From CADEFQ01 sp035433705 (GTDB lineage: Bacteria; Pseudomonadota; Gammaproteobacteria; Steroidobacterales; Steroidobacteraceae): DNA of 57,787 nt. The position numbers and the translations under genes were made by a program. The stretch is from the NCBI GenBank assembly GCA_035433705.1, contig DAORVK010000018.1, positions 1 to 57,787 on the forward strand, read 5' to 3'. This document shows positions 17,559-26,990 of this stretch, piece by piece. Under the pieces are notes generated by a model. That model was not told the origin of the DNA. It did no database searches and worked only from the letters and a program-made list of their open reading frames with translations. Each line of letters begins with the position of its first letter. Positions within the stretch are counted from its first letter, which is position 1.

Positions 17559-18512
17559 ATGGCCCGCCCCCACATCGAACCGTTCGTCGATCGCGACGTT
17601 TCTTTCCGCAAGTTCACGATGCCCGGCTTCCCGAAGGGCATGCAGTACAAGATGCTCTCGCTCGACCCGGACAACGGCGCGTGCACGATGACCGTGATGT
17701 TCGAGCCGGGTTACCGGCAGCCTCCAGGCATGAGCTACAGCGAATACGAGTTGTTCATCATGACCGGCTCGATCACGGTCGGCGACAAGGTGCATGGGCC
17801 GGGCAGCTATTTCATGGTGCCGGCGGGCGTCACGATCGGGGCGATGTCCTCGCCGCGCGGTGCAACGGGCCTGCTGTTCTACAACTACGGCGAACCGTCG
17901 TTCATCGAGTCCGACAGCGACCATCCGCAGGCCGAGCGTCACAAGTTCTCCATGGTCAACGCCTACGACGACATGCAGTGGGCGTCGACCAACTTCTTCC
18001 CGGCGACGGCGCCGGGCTGCCTCGTCAAGGTGCTGCACTTCGATGAGCGCACGCAGGCGTTCACATTCCTCTACTGCATGACGCCGAATTTCTGGCAGGA
18101 CAACATCTCGTACCACGACTGCGCGGAAGAGGCGTACCACATCTGGGGCACTTCCTGGATGATGCAGTTCGGCGACCTGCCGACGGGCGGCTATTTCTAT
18201 CGTCCGCCCTACATCAACCACGGCGCCTTCGGCTGCAAGCTCGGCACGCTGGCCATCGGCCGCACCGACTCGAGGCTGTACAACCACTTCCACTTCAATC
18301 CGTGGACGAACATCGAAGAGAACAAGGAACGCGCCGCAAGTCGCGTCCAGCACTGGATGCCCGACCTCTACAAGTGGATCAACACCCACGGCCACAATCA
18401 CCCGGTGGACTTCGAGTTCGGGCACGGCCATGCGCACGGCGACGTGCCGCACCATCACGGCAACGGGATGGTGGAGCACACCCACAAGAAGAGGCGTCGG
18501 CGCAGGAAGTAG
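17559..18512 (+). CDS. Bicupin protein with His-rich, poly-Arg C-terminal tail
   Basis: This 317-residue protein has two cupin-like regions, about residues 25-125 (YELFIMTGSITVGDKVHGPGSYFMVPAG) and 165-250 (EEAYHIWGTSWMMQFGDLPTGGYFYRPP). The second has Glu and His in metal-ligand spacing and a late NHGAF. Residues about 275-310 form a His-rich tail with a dozen histidines and then a run of Lys/Arg. GGAG six bases before ATG 17559 sets the start. The fold suggests a metal-dependent dioxygenase, isomerase or sugar/organic-acid enzyme. It sits between an unknown small protein and a CoA transferase, so an organic acid substrate is plausible. Confidence 0.75.
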   Translation: MARPHIEPFVDRDVSFRKFTMPGFPKGMQYKMLSLDPDNGACTMTVMFEPGYRQPPGMSYSEYELFIMTGSITVGDKVHGPGSYFMVPAGVTIGAMSSPRGATGLLFYNYGEPSFIESDSDHPQAERHKFSMVNAYDDMQWASTNFFPATAPGCLVKVLHFDERTQAFTFLYCMTPNFWQDNISYHDCAEEAYHIWGTSWMMQFGDLPTGGYFYRPPYINHGAFGCKLGTLAIGRTDSRLYNHFHFNPWTNIEENKERAASRVQHWMPDLYKWINTHGHNHPVDFEFGHGHAHGDVPHHHGNGMVEHTHKKRRRRRK

Positions 18513-18522
18513 CGCAGATCGC

Positions 18523-19746
18523 ATGGGTCCTCTGCATGGAATTCGCGTGCTTGACCTGTCCCGCGTGCTCGCAGGGCCGTGGGCGACCCAGGCGCTTGCC
18601 GATCTCGGCGCCGAAGTCATCAAGATCGAGCGTCCCGACGGCGGTGACGATACGCGCCAGTGGGGTCCGCCCTATGCGAAGGATGCGCAGGGACGCGACA
18701 CGACCGAGTCGGCCTATTACCTTTCGACGAACCGCGGCAAGCGCTCGGTGGCCGTTGATCTCGCCAATCCGGAAGGTGCGCGCCTCGTACGCAAACTCGC
18801 GCAGTGTTGTGACGTCTTTGTCGAAAACTTCAAGGTGGGCGGGCTTGCAAAGTACGGCCTGGCTTACGGTGACTTGAAGAGCGACAACCCGGCGATGATC
18901 TACTGTTCGATCTCCGCGTTCGGGCAGGATGGGCCGGACGCCGACAAGCCGGGCTATGACGCGATGATCCAGGGCATGGGCGGGCTGATGAGCATCACCG
19001 GCTTGCCGGATGGCGAACCGGGCGACGGGCCGCAGAAGGTCGGCGTGGCGGTGGTAGACCTGATGACCGGCATGTATGCCGCCACCGCCATCACGGCCGC
19101 GCTCTATGAGCGGCGCACGTCCGGAAAAGGGCAGTACATCGATCTGGCGCTGCTCGACACGCAGCTCGGCTGGCTCGCGAACCAGAACATGAATTACCTC
19201 GTGAGCGGGCGGTCGCCGCGCCGACAGGGCACCGCGCACCCGAATATCGTGCCTTACCAGGCGTTCGCGACCGCTGACGGCTTTCTGATGCTTGCGGTGG
19301 GCAATGATCGTCAGTTTGCGAGCTGGTGCTCGGTCGCAGGACGGGCTGAACTTGCCGCGGACGCGCGTTTCGCCACGAATGCCGCACGCGTCGCACACCG
19401 CGCCGAGATCGTGCCCATGGTCGCGGCCGCCTTGCGCACGCGTACCACGCGCGATTGGCTCGCAGCCCTCAACGCCGCAAAGGTCCCCTGCGGTCCGATC
19501 AACGATATCGGCGAGGTGTTCGCCGAGCCGCAGGTCGTCCATCGTGGCATGCGCATCGAACTGCCTCACCCGACGGCGGGCCACGTGCCCGGCGTCAGGA
19601 ACCCGATCAACTATTCACGCACCGTGATCGAGTACCGGGAGGCACCACCACTTCTCGGTCAGCACACCGACCAGGTGCTCGAGGCGGAACTGGGTCTCGG
19701 TTCCGTGGAACGTGCACGGTTGCGGGAGGCCGGCGTCATCCGCTGA
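18523..19746 (+). CDS. Family III CoA transferase (CaiB/BaiF type)
   Basis: This 407-residue enzyme moves CoA between organic acids through an aspartyl anhydride. The start GIRVLDLSRVLAGPWATQALADLGAEVIKIE is the family signature, and the catalytic Asp lies in GYDAMIQGMGG near residue 146-156. VGVAVVDLMTGMYAA and the closing GQHTDQVL region also fit. ATG at 18523 is ten bases after the cupin stop, with GCAGATC rather than a clear ribosome site. With the cupin enzyme upstream it likely activates an organic acid for breakdown. The acid is not identifiable from sequence. Confidence 0.92.
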   Translation: MGPLHGIRVLDLSRVLAGPWATQALADLGAEVIKIERPDGGDDTRQWGPPYAKDAQGRDTTESAYYLSTNRGKRSVAVDLANPEGARLVRKLAQCCDVFVENFKVGGLAKYGLAYGDLKSDNPAMIYCSISAFGQDGPDADKPGYDAMIQGMGGLMSITGLPDGEPGDGPQKVGVAVVDLMTGMYAATAITAALYERRTSGKGQYIDLALLDTQLGWLANQNMNYLVSGRSPRRQGTAHPNIVPYQAFATADGFLMLAVGNDRQFASWCSVAGRAELAADARFATNAARVAHRAEIVPMVAAALRTRTTRDWLAALNAAKVPCGPINDIGEVFAEPQVVHRGMRIELPHPTAGHVPGVRNPINYSRTVIEYREAPPLLGQHTDQVLEAELGLGSVERARLREAGVIR

Positions 19747-19763
19747 TTTGGTATGCTCGGGCG

Positions 19764-21035
19764 ATGAGCGATACCTTGCGTCCGAGCGACAGCCTCAAGA
19801 ACGTGCGCTACGAAATCCGTGGCCGGCTCGCCCGTCGTGCCCACGAGATGGAGCGCATGGGGCACGAGATCATCTCGCTCAACATCGGCAATCCGGGGCT
19901 CTTCGGCTTCCGCACGCCCGAAACCATGCGCCTCGCGATGATCGAGAATCTGCGTGAGAGCGAGGCTTACTGCCATCAGAAGGGAATTTTCCCGGCGCGT
20001 GAAGCGGTGGTGATGCAGCAGCAGGCCCGCGGCGTGCAAGGCGTGAGCGCCGAAGAGGTGTTCATCGGCAACGGCGTTTCCGAACTCATCGACCTCGTGC
20101 TGCGCGCGCTGCTGAATGATGGCGACGAAGTGCTGGTGCCGAGTCCCGACTATCCGCTGTGGTCGGCGGCGGTGACGCTCAATCGTGGCAAGGCCGTGCA
20201 TTACCCCTGCCTGCCCGAGAACGGCTTCCTTCCCGACCCGGAGGCAGTCGAGGCGCTGATCACCCGTCGCACCCGCGCGATCGTGATCATCAACCCGAAC
20301 AATCCGACCGGCGCGGTCTATCCCCGTGCGATCCTCGAGCGCCTCGCCCGCATTGCAGAGAAGCACGGGCTCGTCGTCTTCGCCGACGAGATCTACGACC
20401 AGATCCTCTATGACGATGCGCAATTCGTGCCGATGGCGACACTCGTGCACGACACGCTCTGCGCGACGATGTCGGGGCTGTCGAAGGTGTATCGGGCCTG
20501 CGGCTACCGCGTCGGGTGGGTCGCATTCTCGGGCCGGTTGCGTGCCGCGGCCGACTATCTGGGCGGGCTCGAACTGCTGTCATCCCTGCGACTTTGCAGC
20601 AACGTTCCGGCGCAGTGGGCGGTGCAGACGGCCCTCGGCGGCTACCAGAGTATTCGCGAACTCACCACGCCGGGCGGGCGCCTGTACGAGTCGCGCGCTG
20701 TCATCACCGAAGCTGCGGCCGCGAGCCCGTTCCTGCGCCTGCAGGCGCCGCGCGGCGCGCTGTACGCCTTCATCGGCATCGATACAGACGCGGTGCCGGT
20801 CGATGACCAGTCCTTTGCACTCGATCTCCTTGAGCAGAAGCATGTGCTCGTCGCACCGGGCGTGAGCTTCAACGTGCCGTACCGGAATCATTTTCGCGTC
20901 ACGAACCTTCCCGATGCGGCCACCTTGAGAACCGTATTCCAGCGCATGGGCGAACTGCTTGCCGCGTATGCGAGCGGCGCGCGGGAGTCGCCGGCCTCCG
21001 CGCGCGTCGTGGAGGCATCGACACGTTTCAAGTGA
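19764..21035 (+). CDS. alaA: Alanine/glutamate-pyruvate aminotransferase, AlaA-like
   Basis: This 423-residue PLP enzyme belongs to fold-type I, class I/II. The PLP lysine is Lys241 in MSGLSKVYRACGYRVGW, the exact AlaA context. NPNNPTGAVY near residue 177, DEIYDQILYD near 208, and the opening NVRYEIRGRLARRAHEMERMGHEI also match AlaA. It makes alanine from pyruvate and glutamate. It is 17 bases after the CoA transferase and is followed by an AT-rich inverted repeat. The C-terminal 20 residues are extra relative to E. coli AlaA (405). Confidence 0.9.
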   Translation: MSDTLRPSDSLKNVRYEIRGRLARRAHEMERMGHEIISLNIGNPGLFGFRTPETMRLAMIENLRESEAYCHQKGIFPAREAVVMQQQARGVQGVSAEEVFIGNGVSELIDLVLRALLNDGDEVLVPSPDYPLWSAAVTLNRGKAVHYPCLPENGFLPDPEAVEALITRRTRAIVIINPNNPTGAVYPRAILERLARIAEKHGLVVFADEIYDQILYDDAQFVPMATLVHDTLCATMSGLSKVYRACGYRVGWVAFSGRLRAAADYLGGLELLSSLRLCSNVPAQWAVQTALGGYQSIRELTTPGGRLYESRAVITEAAAASPFLRLQAPRGALYAFIGIDTDAVPVDDQSFALDLLEQKHVLVAPGVSFNVPYRNHFRVTNLPDAATLRTVFQRMGELLAAYASGARESPASARVVEASTRFK

Positions 21036-21047
21036 TTCCTTGATAAG

Positions 21048-21076
21048 TAGTGTAATTACTTGAATTGATTACACTA
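21048..21076. promoter_or_regulatory. AT-rich 9-bp perfect inverted repeat over the addB-like start
   Basis: TAGTGTAAT at 21048-21056 and ATTACACTA at 21068-21076 are perfect inverted copies 11 bases apart, in an AT-rich patch of an otherwise GC-rich region. The TTG codon read as the addB-like start lies in the spacer. It could be an operator for DNA-repair genes or, less likely, the 3' hairpin of alaA; no T-run follows. Confidence 0.55.
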
Positions 21077-23707
21077 ACAGGAGCCCTGGCAGAGGCAATT
21101 GGTCGCGGCGAGACAGTCGTCGTGCCCTCGCTCCAGCGCGCCCATGCGATCCGGATTGCCTGGGCGCAGCACGCGCTCGCGCAGGGACGCACGGTCTGGC
21201 CGAGCCCGGATGTGCTGCCTTTCGACGCATGGGTCCTGCGCGAGGTTGAACGGGCAACGGCCCTCGGGTACACGCCGCGCGTGTTGTCGACGGCAGAAGA
21301 GTGGTGGCTGTGGCGCGAGGCCGTGGCGCAGGCCACGCAGGATGCGGCGCCCGTCAATGCGTCTTCGCTCGCCGAAGCGCTGCGCCGTGCGGACCGGTTC
21401 GCCGATGACTACGACATCGACATCGGGCGCTGGCTCGCCGTCGGCGGTTCCGAGACGCGTCTGTTCGACGCCGTGCGGCTCACCGTGTGGCGGGAGCGCC
21501 GGGCGTTGGGCGCCGAAACGGCGCTGCACCTCGCGCGCAGCAAGCCCGATCTCGGCGGTGCGCGTCCCGTCCATTTCGCAGGTTTTCACGCCCCTTGCGC
21601 GCCACGCGTTCGCGGGCTGCACGCTTCGCGGCGCGAGCGCGGGTTGCCGGGTGAGTGGTGGTTGCCGGGCGCGCTCATCGCCACGCCTGCTGTCGAACAG
21701 GCGAGCGATGAGGCGGATGAGATCGAGCGCATGGCGACATGGTGTCTCGATGCGTTGCGGGCTGCACCCGCAGCGCGATTGCTGATTGTCGCTGCCGGCG
21801 GCATGGAGCGGCGCGAGGCGATCGCAACCCGGCTGCGCGCCACGCTCGTACCGGGTTCGAAGCTGGCGGGCACGGTCGATATGGACCTCGTCGCGATCGA
21901 GGGAGGCGCGCCCCTGGCGCGACACGCGCTCGTGCAGCACGCGCTCCTGAGCCTTGAGTGGCTCATCAATGGGCTCGAGTTCGAAGATTTCTCGGCATGG
22001 TTGCTGGGTCCTTATGGTCCGCTTGCGCGCGAAGCCGGCGCGCGCCTCGATCTCTGGTGGCGACGACGCGCACCCCTCGAAGCTGATGCGTGCGCGAGCC
22101 TCACGCGGCTGGCACGGGCGGCGCAGGACGGGGTCGAATCCGCGGAGGCGCTCGCAGGAAAAACGCGCGCAGCCCTGACAGCCATCGGCACCAGTCCCGC
22201 GAGCGCACGCGGATGGTCCGAGCGGTTCAGCGCGGCGCTTGCGGCCCTGCGGCGGGAGGACAAGCCCGCTTACAGTAGCGCGGAGCAGCAGACCTGGTTG
22301 CGATTCGTGGCGCTGCTCGACGAATTCGGCGACGTGTCGCGGGTGACGGGCCCCTTCGAGGCCGGACAGGCCCTGCGCGCACTGCGCGAATTTGCCGTGC
22401 GCACGGTCTGGCAGCCGGCTACTGGCGATGCCCATGTCACGATTGCGTCGGTGCACGACGACCCGGTCGTGCGCTACGACGGCGTGTGGGTTGCCGGACT
22501 CACTGCTGATGCCTGGCCCGCGTCGCCCCTCGCCGATCCGTTCATTCCACTGGCCGCATTGCGGGAGGCGGGCGCCTGGACTGTCGACACGACTGCACAA
22601 CTGATTGCCGCCCGAGCCAGTCTCGACGCCTGGCGGGCGTCCGCCAATAGCCTCGTTCTGAGCGCCCCTGCGGTATCCGGCGACATTCAGCTGGCACCGA
22701 GCCCTCTGCTGGCCACCTGGCCGCGGCGCGCGGTGTCTCATCGACCGATCGGGTGGCCGCCGCGACAGCGGCGTGAGCCGACGCTTGAGGTGATCGACGA
22801 CTTCACGGGCAATGCGTGGCCCGCGCGCGAGCTGCTGCCCGGTGGCACGCGTAGCATCGAACTGCAGGCCGCGTGTCCGTTTCGTGCCTACGCCGAGCAG
22901 CAGCTCGGCGCCATGGCGCTCGATGCGCCCGTGCCTGGCGTCGCGCCCGATGAGCGCGGCCGGTGGCTGCATCGCGCACTGGAACTTCTCTGGAAGCGGC
23001 TCGGCGACTCGGAGCAGCTCGGAAAACTGCCGGTAGCGGAACTCGTAGAGAGGGTTGCAAATGCCGTCGCCGAAGCCCGCGAGGCCGAGCTCGGCCCTCC
23101 AAATGCATCGGCGGTGGCATCACGCGAGCGTGAAGAGCGGCGCATCACGCAGCTCATTGTTTCCCTCGCGGAACTCGAGCGAACGCGTCCGCCTTTCAGG
23201 ATCGAAGCGCTGGAAGAAGAGCGGCAGATCCCGCTCGGTGCCGCGCGTCTCACGCTGCGGATGGATCGTGTCGACGCGCCTGGCGATGGGGGCCTCGTGG
23301 TCATCGATTACAAGAGCGGGAAGGCGACGCCTCAGGACTGGTTCGGTGCGCGACCGACCGCTGCACAGCTTCTCGTCTATCTCGCCGCGCTTGGAGACGA
23401 CGTGCGCGCGCTCGCCTTTGCGCGGGTTGCGCCGCCAGAGCCGCGATTCCAGGGTGTCGCGATCGAGGCGGGTCTGTTGCCTCGTGTGCGTGCCATTGAA
23501 GCGGGAAGCAATGAAACGGCATTGCACGCCTGGTCGCGCCAGCTCGCGACCTGGCGCACGCAAGTGCACGGTCTCGCCGCGGAGTTTCTCGCCGCGCATG
23601 CCTCCGTCACGCCGATGAAGGGCGCATGCCGCTACTGTCATCTCGCCGCGCTGTGCCGGGTCGGCGAGCGTGCCGAACGCGAGGTGGAGGAGGGCGCAGA
23701 TGACTGA
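21065..23707 (+). CDS. AddB-like helicase-nuclease subunit (PD-(D/E)XK, Fe-S)
   Basis: This 880-residue protein is the inactivated-helicase/nuclease partner of an AddAB-type double-strand-break repair enzyme. The N-terminus has no Walker A motif where UvrD proteins have one, as in AddB. The C-terminal nuclease is marked by GLVVIDYKSGKA near residue 745. One Cys in AACPFRAY near residue 602 and three in CRYCHLAALC near residue 860 match the AddB iron-sulfur cluster that frames the nuclease. The start is uncertain: TTG 21065 sits inside an inverted repeat, and AGGAG at 21079-21083 lies downstream of it. Overlap of eight bases with the helicase gene implies a complex. Confidence 0.82.
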   Translation: MITLTGALAEAIGRGETVVVPSLQRAHAIRIAWAQHALAQGRTVWPSPDVLPFDAWVLREVERATALGYTPRVLSTAEEWWLWREAVAQATQDAAPVNASSLAEALRRADRFADDYDIDIGRWLAVGGSETRLFDAVRLTVWRERRALGAETALHLARSKPDLGGARPVHFAGFHAPCAPRVRGLHASRRERGLPGEWWLPGALIATPAVEQASDEADEIERMATWCLDALRAAPAARLLIVAAGGMERREAIATRLRATLVPGSKLAGTVDMDLVAIEGGAPLARHALVQHALLSLEWLINGLEFEDFSAWLLGPYGPLAREAGARLDLWWRRRAPLEADACASLTRLARAAQDGVESAEALAGKTRAALTAIGTSPASARGWSERFSAALAALRREDKPAYSSAEQQTWLRFVALLDEFGDVSRVTGPFEAGQALRALREFAVRTVWQPATGDAHVTIASVHDDPVVRYDGVWVAGLTADAWPASPLADPFIPLAALREAGAWTVDTTAQLIAARASLDAWRASANSLVLSAPAVSGDIQLAPSPLLATWPRRAVSHRPIGWPPRQRREPTLEVIDDFTGNAWPARELLPGGTRSIELQAACPFRAYAEQQLGAMALDAPVPGVAPDERGRWLHRALELLWKRLGDSEQLGKLPVAELVERVANAVAEAREAELGPPNASAVASREREERRITQLIVSLAELERTRPPFRIEALEEERQIPLGAARLTLRMDRVDAPGDGGLVVIDYKSGKATPQDWFGARPTAAQLLVYLAALGDDVRALAFARVAPPEPRFQGVAIEAGLLPRVRAIEAGSNETALHAWSRQLATWRTQVHGLAAEFLAAHASVTPMKGACRYCHLAALCRVGERAEREVEEGADD

Positions 23708-26700
23708 TGGCGACCTCGACGCCCTGGCCCGCGAGCGCGCGCTCGCGATCGACCGCTCGATCCTGCTCGAAGCGCCGGCCGGCTCGGGCAAGACGACAGT
23801 GCTCACGCAGCGCCTGCTCGCGCTGCTCGCCGACGTCGATGAGCCCGAGCAGGTGCTGGCGATCACCTTCACGCGCAAGGCTGCCGCCGAAATGCGCGTG
23901 CGCGTGCTGGCGGCCCTTGCCGGGGACATCGACCTTGCACACCCGCAAGCGGCAAGGGTCAGGGCGCTCGCGGCTCGTGTCCACGCGCGCTCGGCAGAGC
24001 GCGGCTGGCAGCTCGAAGCCCATGCGGCGCGACTGCGTATCCAGACGATCGATGCCTTCAACTTCTCGCTCGCTGCGCAGCGGCCGCTCGCCGCGAGCGC
24101 GGGGCCCGGCCTTGCTATTGCCGACCGGCCCGCGGAGCTGTACCAGCAGGCGGCGCGGCGGGCGTTGATCGAAGGGGAAGCCGTGCCCGCCATGCGGCGT
24201 GACATCGATGTGCTGTTCGGGCGCCTCGACAACCAGTGGCAGCGTGTCGAGACACTGCTCGCGGACATGCTCGCGAAGCGCGCGCACTGGTTGCCGCACG
24301 TGCTCGAAAGCGAAGCCGGCGACTTGCGGGCGCGCATCGGTGCCTCACTCGCGCGCATCGTGGGCGAGCAGCTCGTGTTGAATGTTGCGACGTTGCCGGC
24401 AACGTTGCTGGCGTCTGCGGCGCGGCTGCCAGGGGTCGGCGAGCTCGCTGCAAACGGGGCGAGCCTCGACGCGTGGTGGGCTCTTGCAGACGCGGCGCTC
24501 ACGAAGAGCGACACGCTGCGCAAGCGTGTCGACGCGCGCATAGGTCCGGAGTACAAGGATCCGGCCAACAGGGCGCACCTCACCGCGATCATCGACGGGT
24601 TGGCCGCGGTACCCGCTGGCGAGCGACTCTTGCGCGAGACGCGTCGGCTGCCCCCCCAGGCGCTCGCGGCGGAGGATGGTCTTGCGATCGATGTGCTTTC
24701 CCGGGTCCTCACCTGGGCGGCGCGCCACCTGCAACTCGTCTTTGCCGAGGCGGGGCGCGTCGATCACGTCTACATTGCAGGTGCTGCGCGCGCGGCGCTC
24801 GCCGAGGACGGCGGCGCCAGCGATCTTGCGATCCGCACGGGGCTCGCGCTGCGGCACATTCTCGTCGATGAGTTCCAGGACACCTCGATCACACAGTTCG
24901 AGTTGCTCGCGACGCTCGTGCAGGACTGGACGGATGGCGATGGGCACACGCTCTTCATCGTCGGTGATCCCATGCAGTCCATCTACCAGTTTCGCGAGGC
25001 GGAGGTTGGCCTCTTCCTGCGCGCACGCGATGCCGGAATCGGTCCGGTCCGGTTCGAAGCGCTGCGCCTGACACGCAACTTCCGTTCGCGCCCGGAGCTG
25101 GTCGATTTCGGCAACGCGCTGTTCGCGCAGGTCTTCCCCACCCGGGACGACATCCGGTCTGCCGCCGTTCGTCACACACCGAGTCAGGCAGCGCGTGAGG
25201 CGGGCAACGCCTCTGGGCAGGTCACGCTGCTCGCCTTCGCCCATGGCCGCGATGACGATGAGGCGATGGCAGTCGTCGACCAGGTGCGGGCGCTGCGGGA
25301 GGGAGGCGGGCAGGGACGTATCGCGATTCTCGTGCAGGCTCGTTCGCGCGCCCTGCCGATTGTGGTGCACCTTGCCGCCGCGGGTTTTGCGGTACGCGGA
25401 GTCGACCTCGTGCCGCTCGCGGAAGTCCCCGCCGTGCGCGATCTGGTGGCGTTGCTGCGCGCGCTCGCTCATCCCGGTGATCGCACGGCGTGGCTCGCGG
25501 TGCTCAGGGCGCCGTGGTGCGGGCTCACGCTCGCGAGCCTCGGTGCGCTGTCGAGGCGGCGCGATCCGCTGCTCGTGCAGGAGGCAATCAGCGTGCCTGA
25601 GCGGCAGCGGCGGCTCGCAGCTGACGAGCGCGTGCGACTCGAACGCCTGCGCGCAGCACTCGCCGGCGCACTCGTGCGATTCGGGCGCGAGGCGCCCGGC
25701 GAGGTCCTGGAGTCGGCCTGGATCGCGCTCGGCGGAGCCGACTGCTGCCCGCTCGATGAACTCGACGCTGCGCGTGAACTCCTTGGCGCGCTCAACGACG
25801 CGTGGGCGCGCGGCGAGTGGCGCGGTATCGCCTCGCTCGAGGGTCTCCTTGCCGATCTCTACGCGCGTTCGGGCACGGATGAGGCCGCGATCGAGATCAT
25901 GACGATCCATCGTGCGAAGGGCCTCGAGTTCGATCACGTGATCTTGCCGGCGCTGGGTCGCCGGACGCGAAAGAACGAGGAGCCGCTGCTGCGCTGGCTC
26001 GACTTGCCGCGCGCGGACGGGGAACCGGATCTGCTGATGTCGCCCATCGTCGCAGCGGGGGAGCGGCAGGATCATCGTCTCGGCAGGTATCTCAAGTGGC
26101 TCGACGCCGAACGACGCGCGCAGGAGCAACTGCGGCTCCTCTACGTCGCAACGACGCGCGCAAAGGAGTCGCTGCATTGGATCGCGAGCGTGGCGGGCAA
26201 GGAAGGCGAGGCTGCGAAACCCGAGGGCGGGACGCTGCTGGCGGCGGCGTGGCCGGCGCTGGCGGAATCCGTCCGGATCGTGGAGCCCGGCAGTTCGAGA
26301 CGCAACCCGGAGATGGACCCGATCATCGTGCCACCGAGGCTGGCGCGCCTCCCGGCGATCTGGCGCCTCGCGCCCCTTGCAGACCGCGTGGAGGCAAGCG
26401 GTCTTCGTGTAGCGCGTGAGGCCGCCGAGGCACCCGAGTTCAGCTGGGTGCACGCGACGGCACGCCACGTCGGCACGACCGTACACCATGAACTCGAGCG
26501 CTGGGGTCACCAACTCCCGCCCTCGATCGCGGCGCTTGAGGCGGAACGCGCACGCCATCGCGCAATGCTCGAGCGTCTCGGCGTGCCGGCAGCCGATCTC
26601 GACGCCGCTGCTGATTCCGTGCTGCGCGCGCTGCGACAGACCTACGAAGATGCGCGGGGCCGCTGGCTGTTCGCACCGGATCATCGCGAAGCGGCGACGG

Positions 26701-26969
26701 AACTCTCGCTCACCGGGCTCGTCGAGGGGCGGCTGGTCAACGTGCTGATCGACCGCACGTTCATCGACCGGGAAGGGACGCGCTGGGTCGTCGACTACAA
26801 GTCGAGCCAGCACGAGGGTGGCGCGCTCGAGGTGTTTCTCGCGCAGGAGCAGGAGCGTTACCGTCCGCAGCTTGAACGTTACACGCTGCTTGCGCGGGGC
26901 CTCGGGCCGGAGCCCGTACGGGCCGCGCTTTACTTTCCGCTCATCGGGGCCTGGCGCGTCTACAATTGA
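23700..26969 (+). CDS. AddA-like UvrD-family helicase-nuclease
   Basis: This 1089-residue ATP-dependent helicase-exonuclease processes double-strand breaks for RecA. Motif I is EAPAGSGKTT (residues 24-33), Ia is ITFTRKAA, II is LVDEFQDTS, III/IV include GDPMQSIYQFREAE, IV is LTRNFRSRPEL, V is IMTIHRAKGLEF, and VI is LLYVATTRAKE. The C-terminal nuclease motif is WVVDYKSSQHEGG near residue 1038. ATG at 23700 overlaps the addB-like end. With the upstream gene it should form a heterodimer that replaces RecBCD. The stop is 21 bases from the convergent gspN stop, with no clear terminator. Confidence 0.9.
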   Translation: MTDGDLDALARERALAIDRSILLEAPAGSGKTTVLTQRLLALLADVDEPEQVLAITFTRKAAAEMRVRVLAALAGDIDLAHPQAARVRALAARVHARSAERGWQLEAHAARLRIQTIDAFNFSLAAQRPLAASAGPGLAIADRPAELYQQAARRALIEGEAVPAMRRDIDVLFGRLDNQWQRVETLLADMLAKRAHWLPHVLESEAGDLRARIGASLARIVGEQLVLNVATLPATLLASAARLPGVGELAANGASLDAWWALADAALTKSDTLRKRVDARIGPEYKDPANRAHLTAIIDGLAAVPAGERLLRETRRLPPQALAAEDGLAIDVLSRVLTWAARHLQLVFAEAGRVDHVYIAGAARAALAEDGGASDLAIRTGLALRHILVDEFQDTSITQFELLATLVQDWTDGDGHTLFIVGDPMQSIYQFREAEVGLFLRARDAGIGPVRFEALRLTRNFRSRPELVDFGNALFAQVFPTRDDIRSAAVRHTPSQAAREAGNASGQVTLLAFAHGRDDDEAMAVVDQVRALREGGGQGRIAILVQARSRALPIVVHLAAAGFAVRGVDLVPLAEVPAVRDLVALLRALAHPGDRTAWLAVLRAPWCGLTLASLGALSRRRDPLLVQEAISVPERQRRLAADERVRLERLRAALAGALVRFGREAPGEVLESAWIALGGADCCPLDELDAARELLGALNDAWARGEWRGIASLEGLLADLYARSGTDEAAIEIMTIHRAKGLEFDHVILPALGRRTRKNEEPLLRWLDLPRADGEPDLLMSPIVAAGERQDHRLGRYLKWLDAERRAQEQLRLLYVATTRAKESLHWIASVAGKEGEAAKPEGGTLLAAAWPALAESVRIVEPGSSRRNPEMDPIIVPPRLARLPAIWRLAPLADRVEASGLRVAREAAEAPEFSWVHATARHVGTTVHHELERWGHQLPPSIAALEAERARHRAMLERLGVPAADLDAAADSVLRALRQTYEDARGRWLFAPDHREAATELSLTGLVEGRLVNVLIDRTFIDREGTRWVVDYKSSQHEGGALEVFLAQEQERYRPQLERYTLLARGLGPEPVRAALYFPLIGAWRVYN

Positions 26970-26990
26970 GGGCGCGGTGTGCGGGGCGCG

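Noticed and set aside
24345..26813. Very long minus-strand frame opposite the AddA-like gene
   Set aside because: The plus strand carries complete helicase motifs; the opposite frame is a high-GC shadow with no domain.
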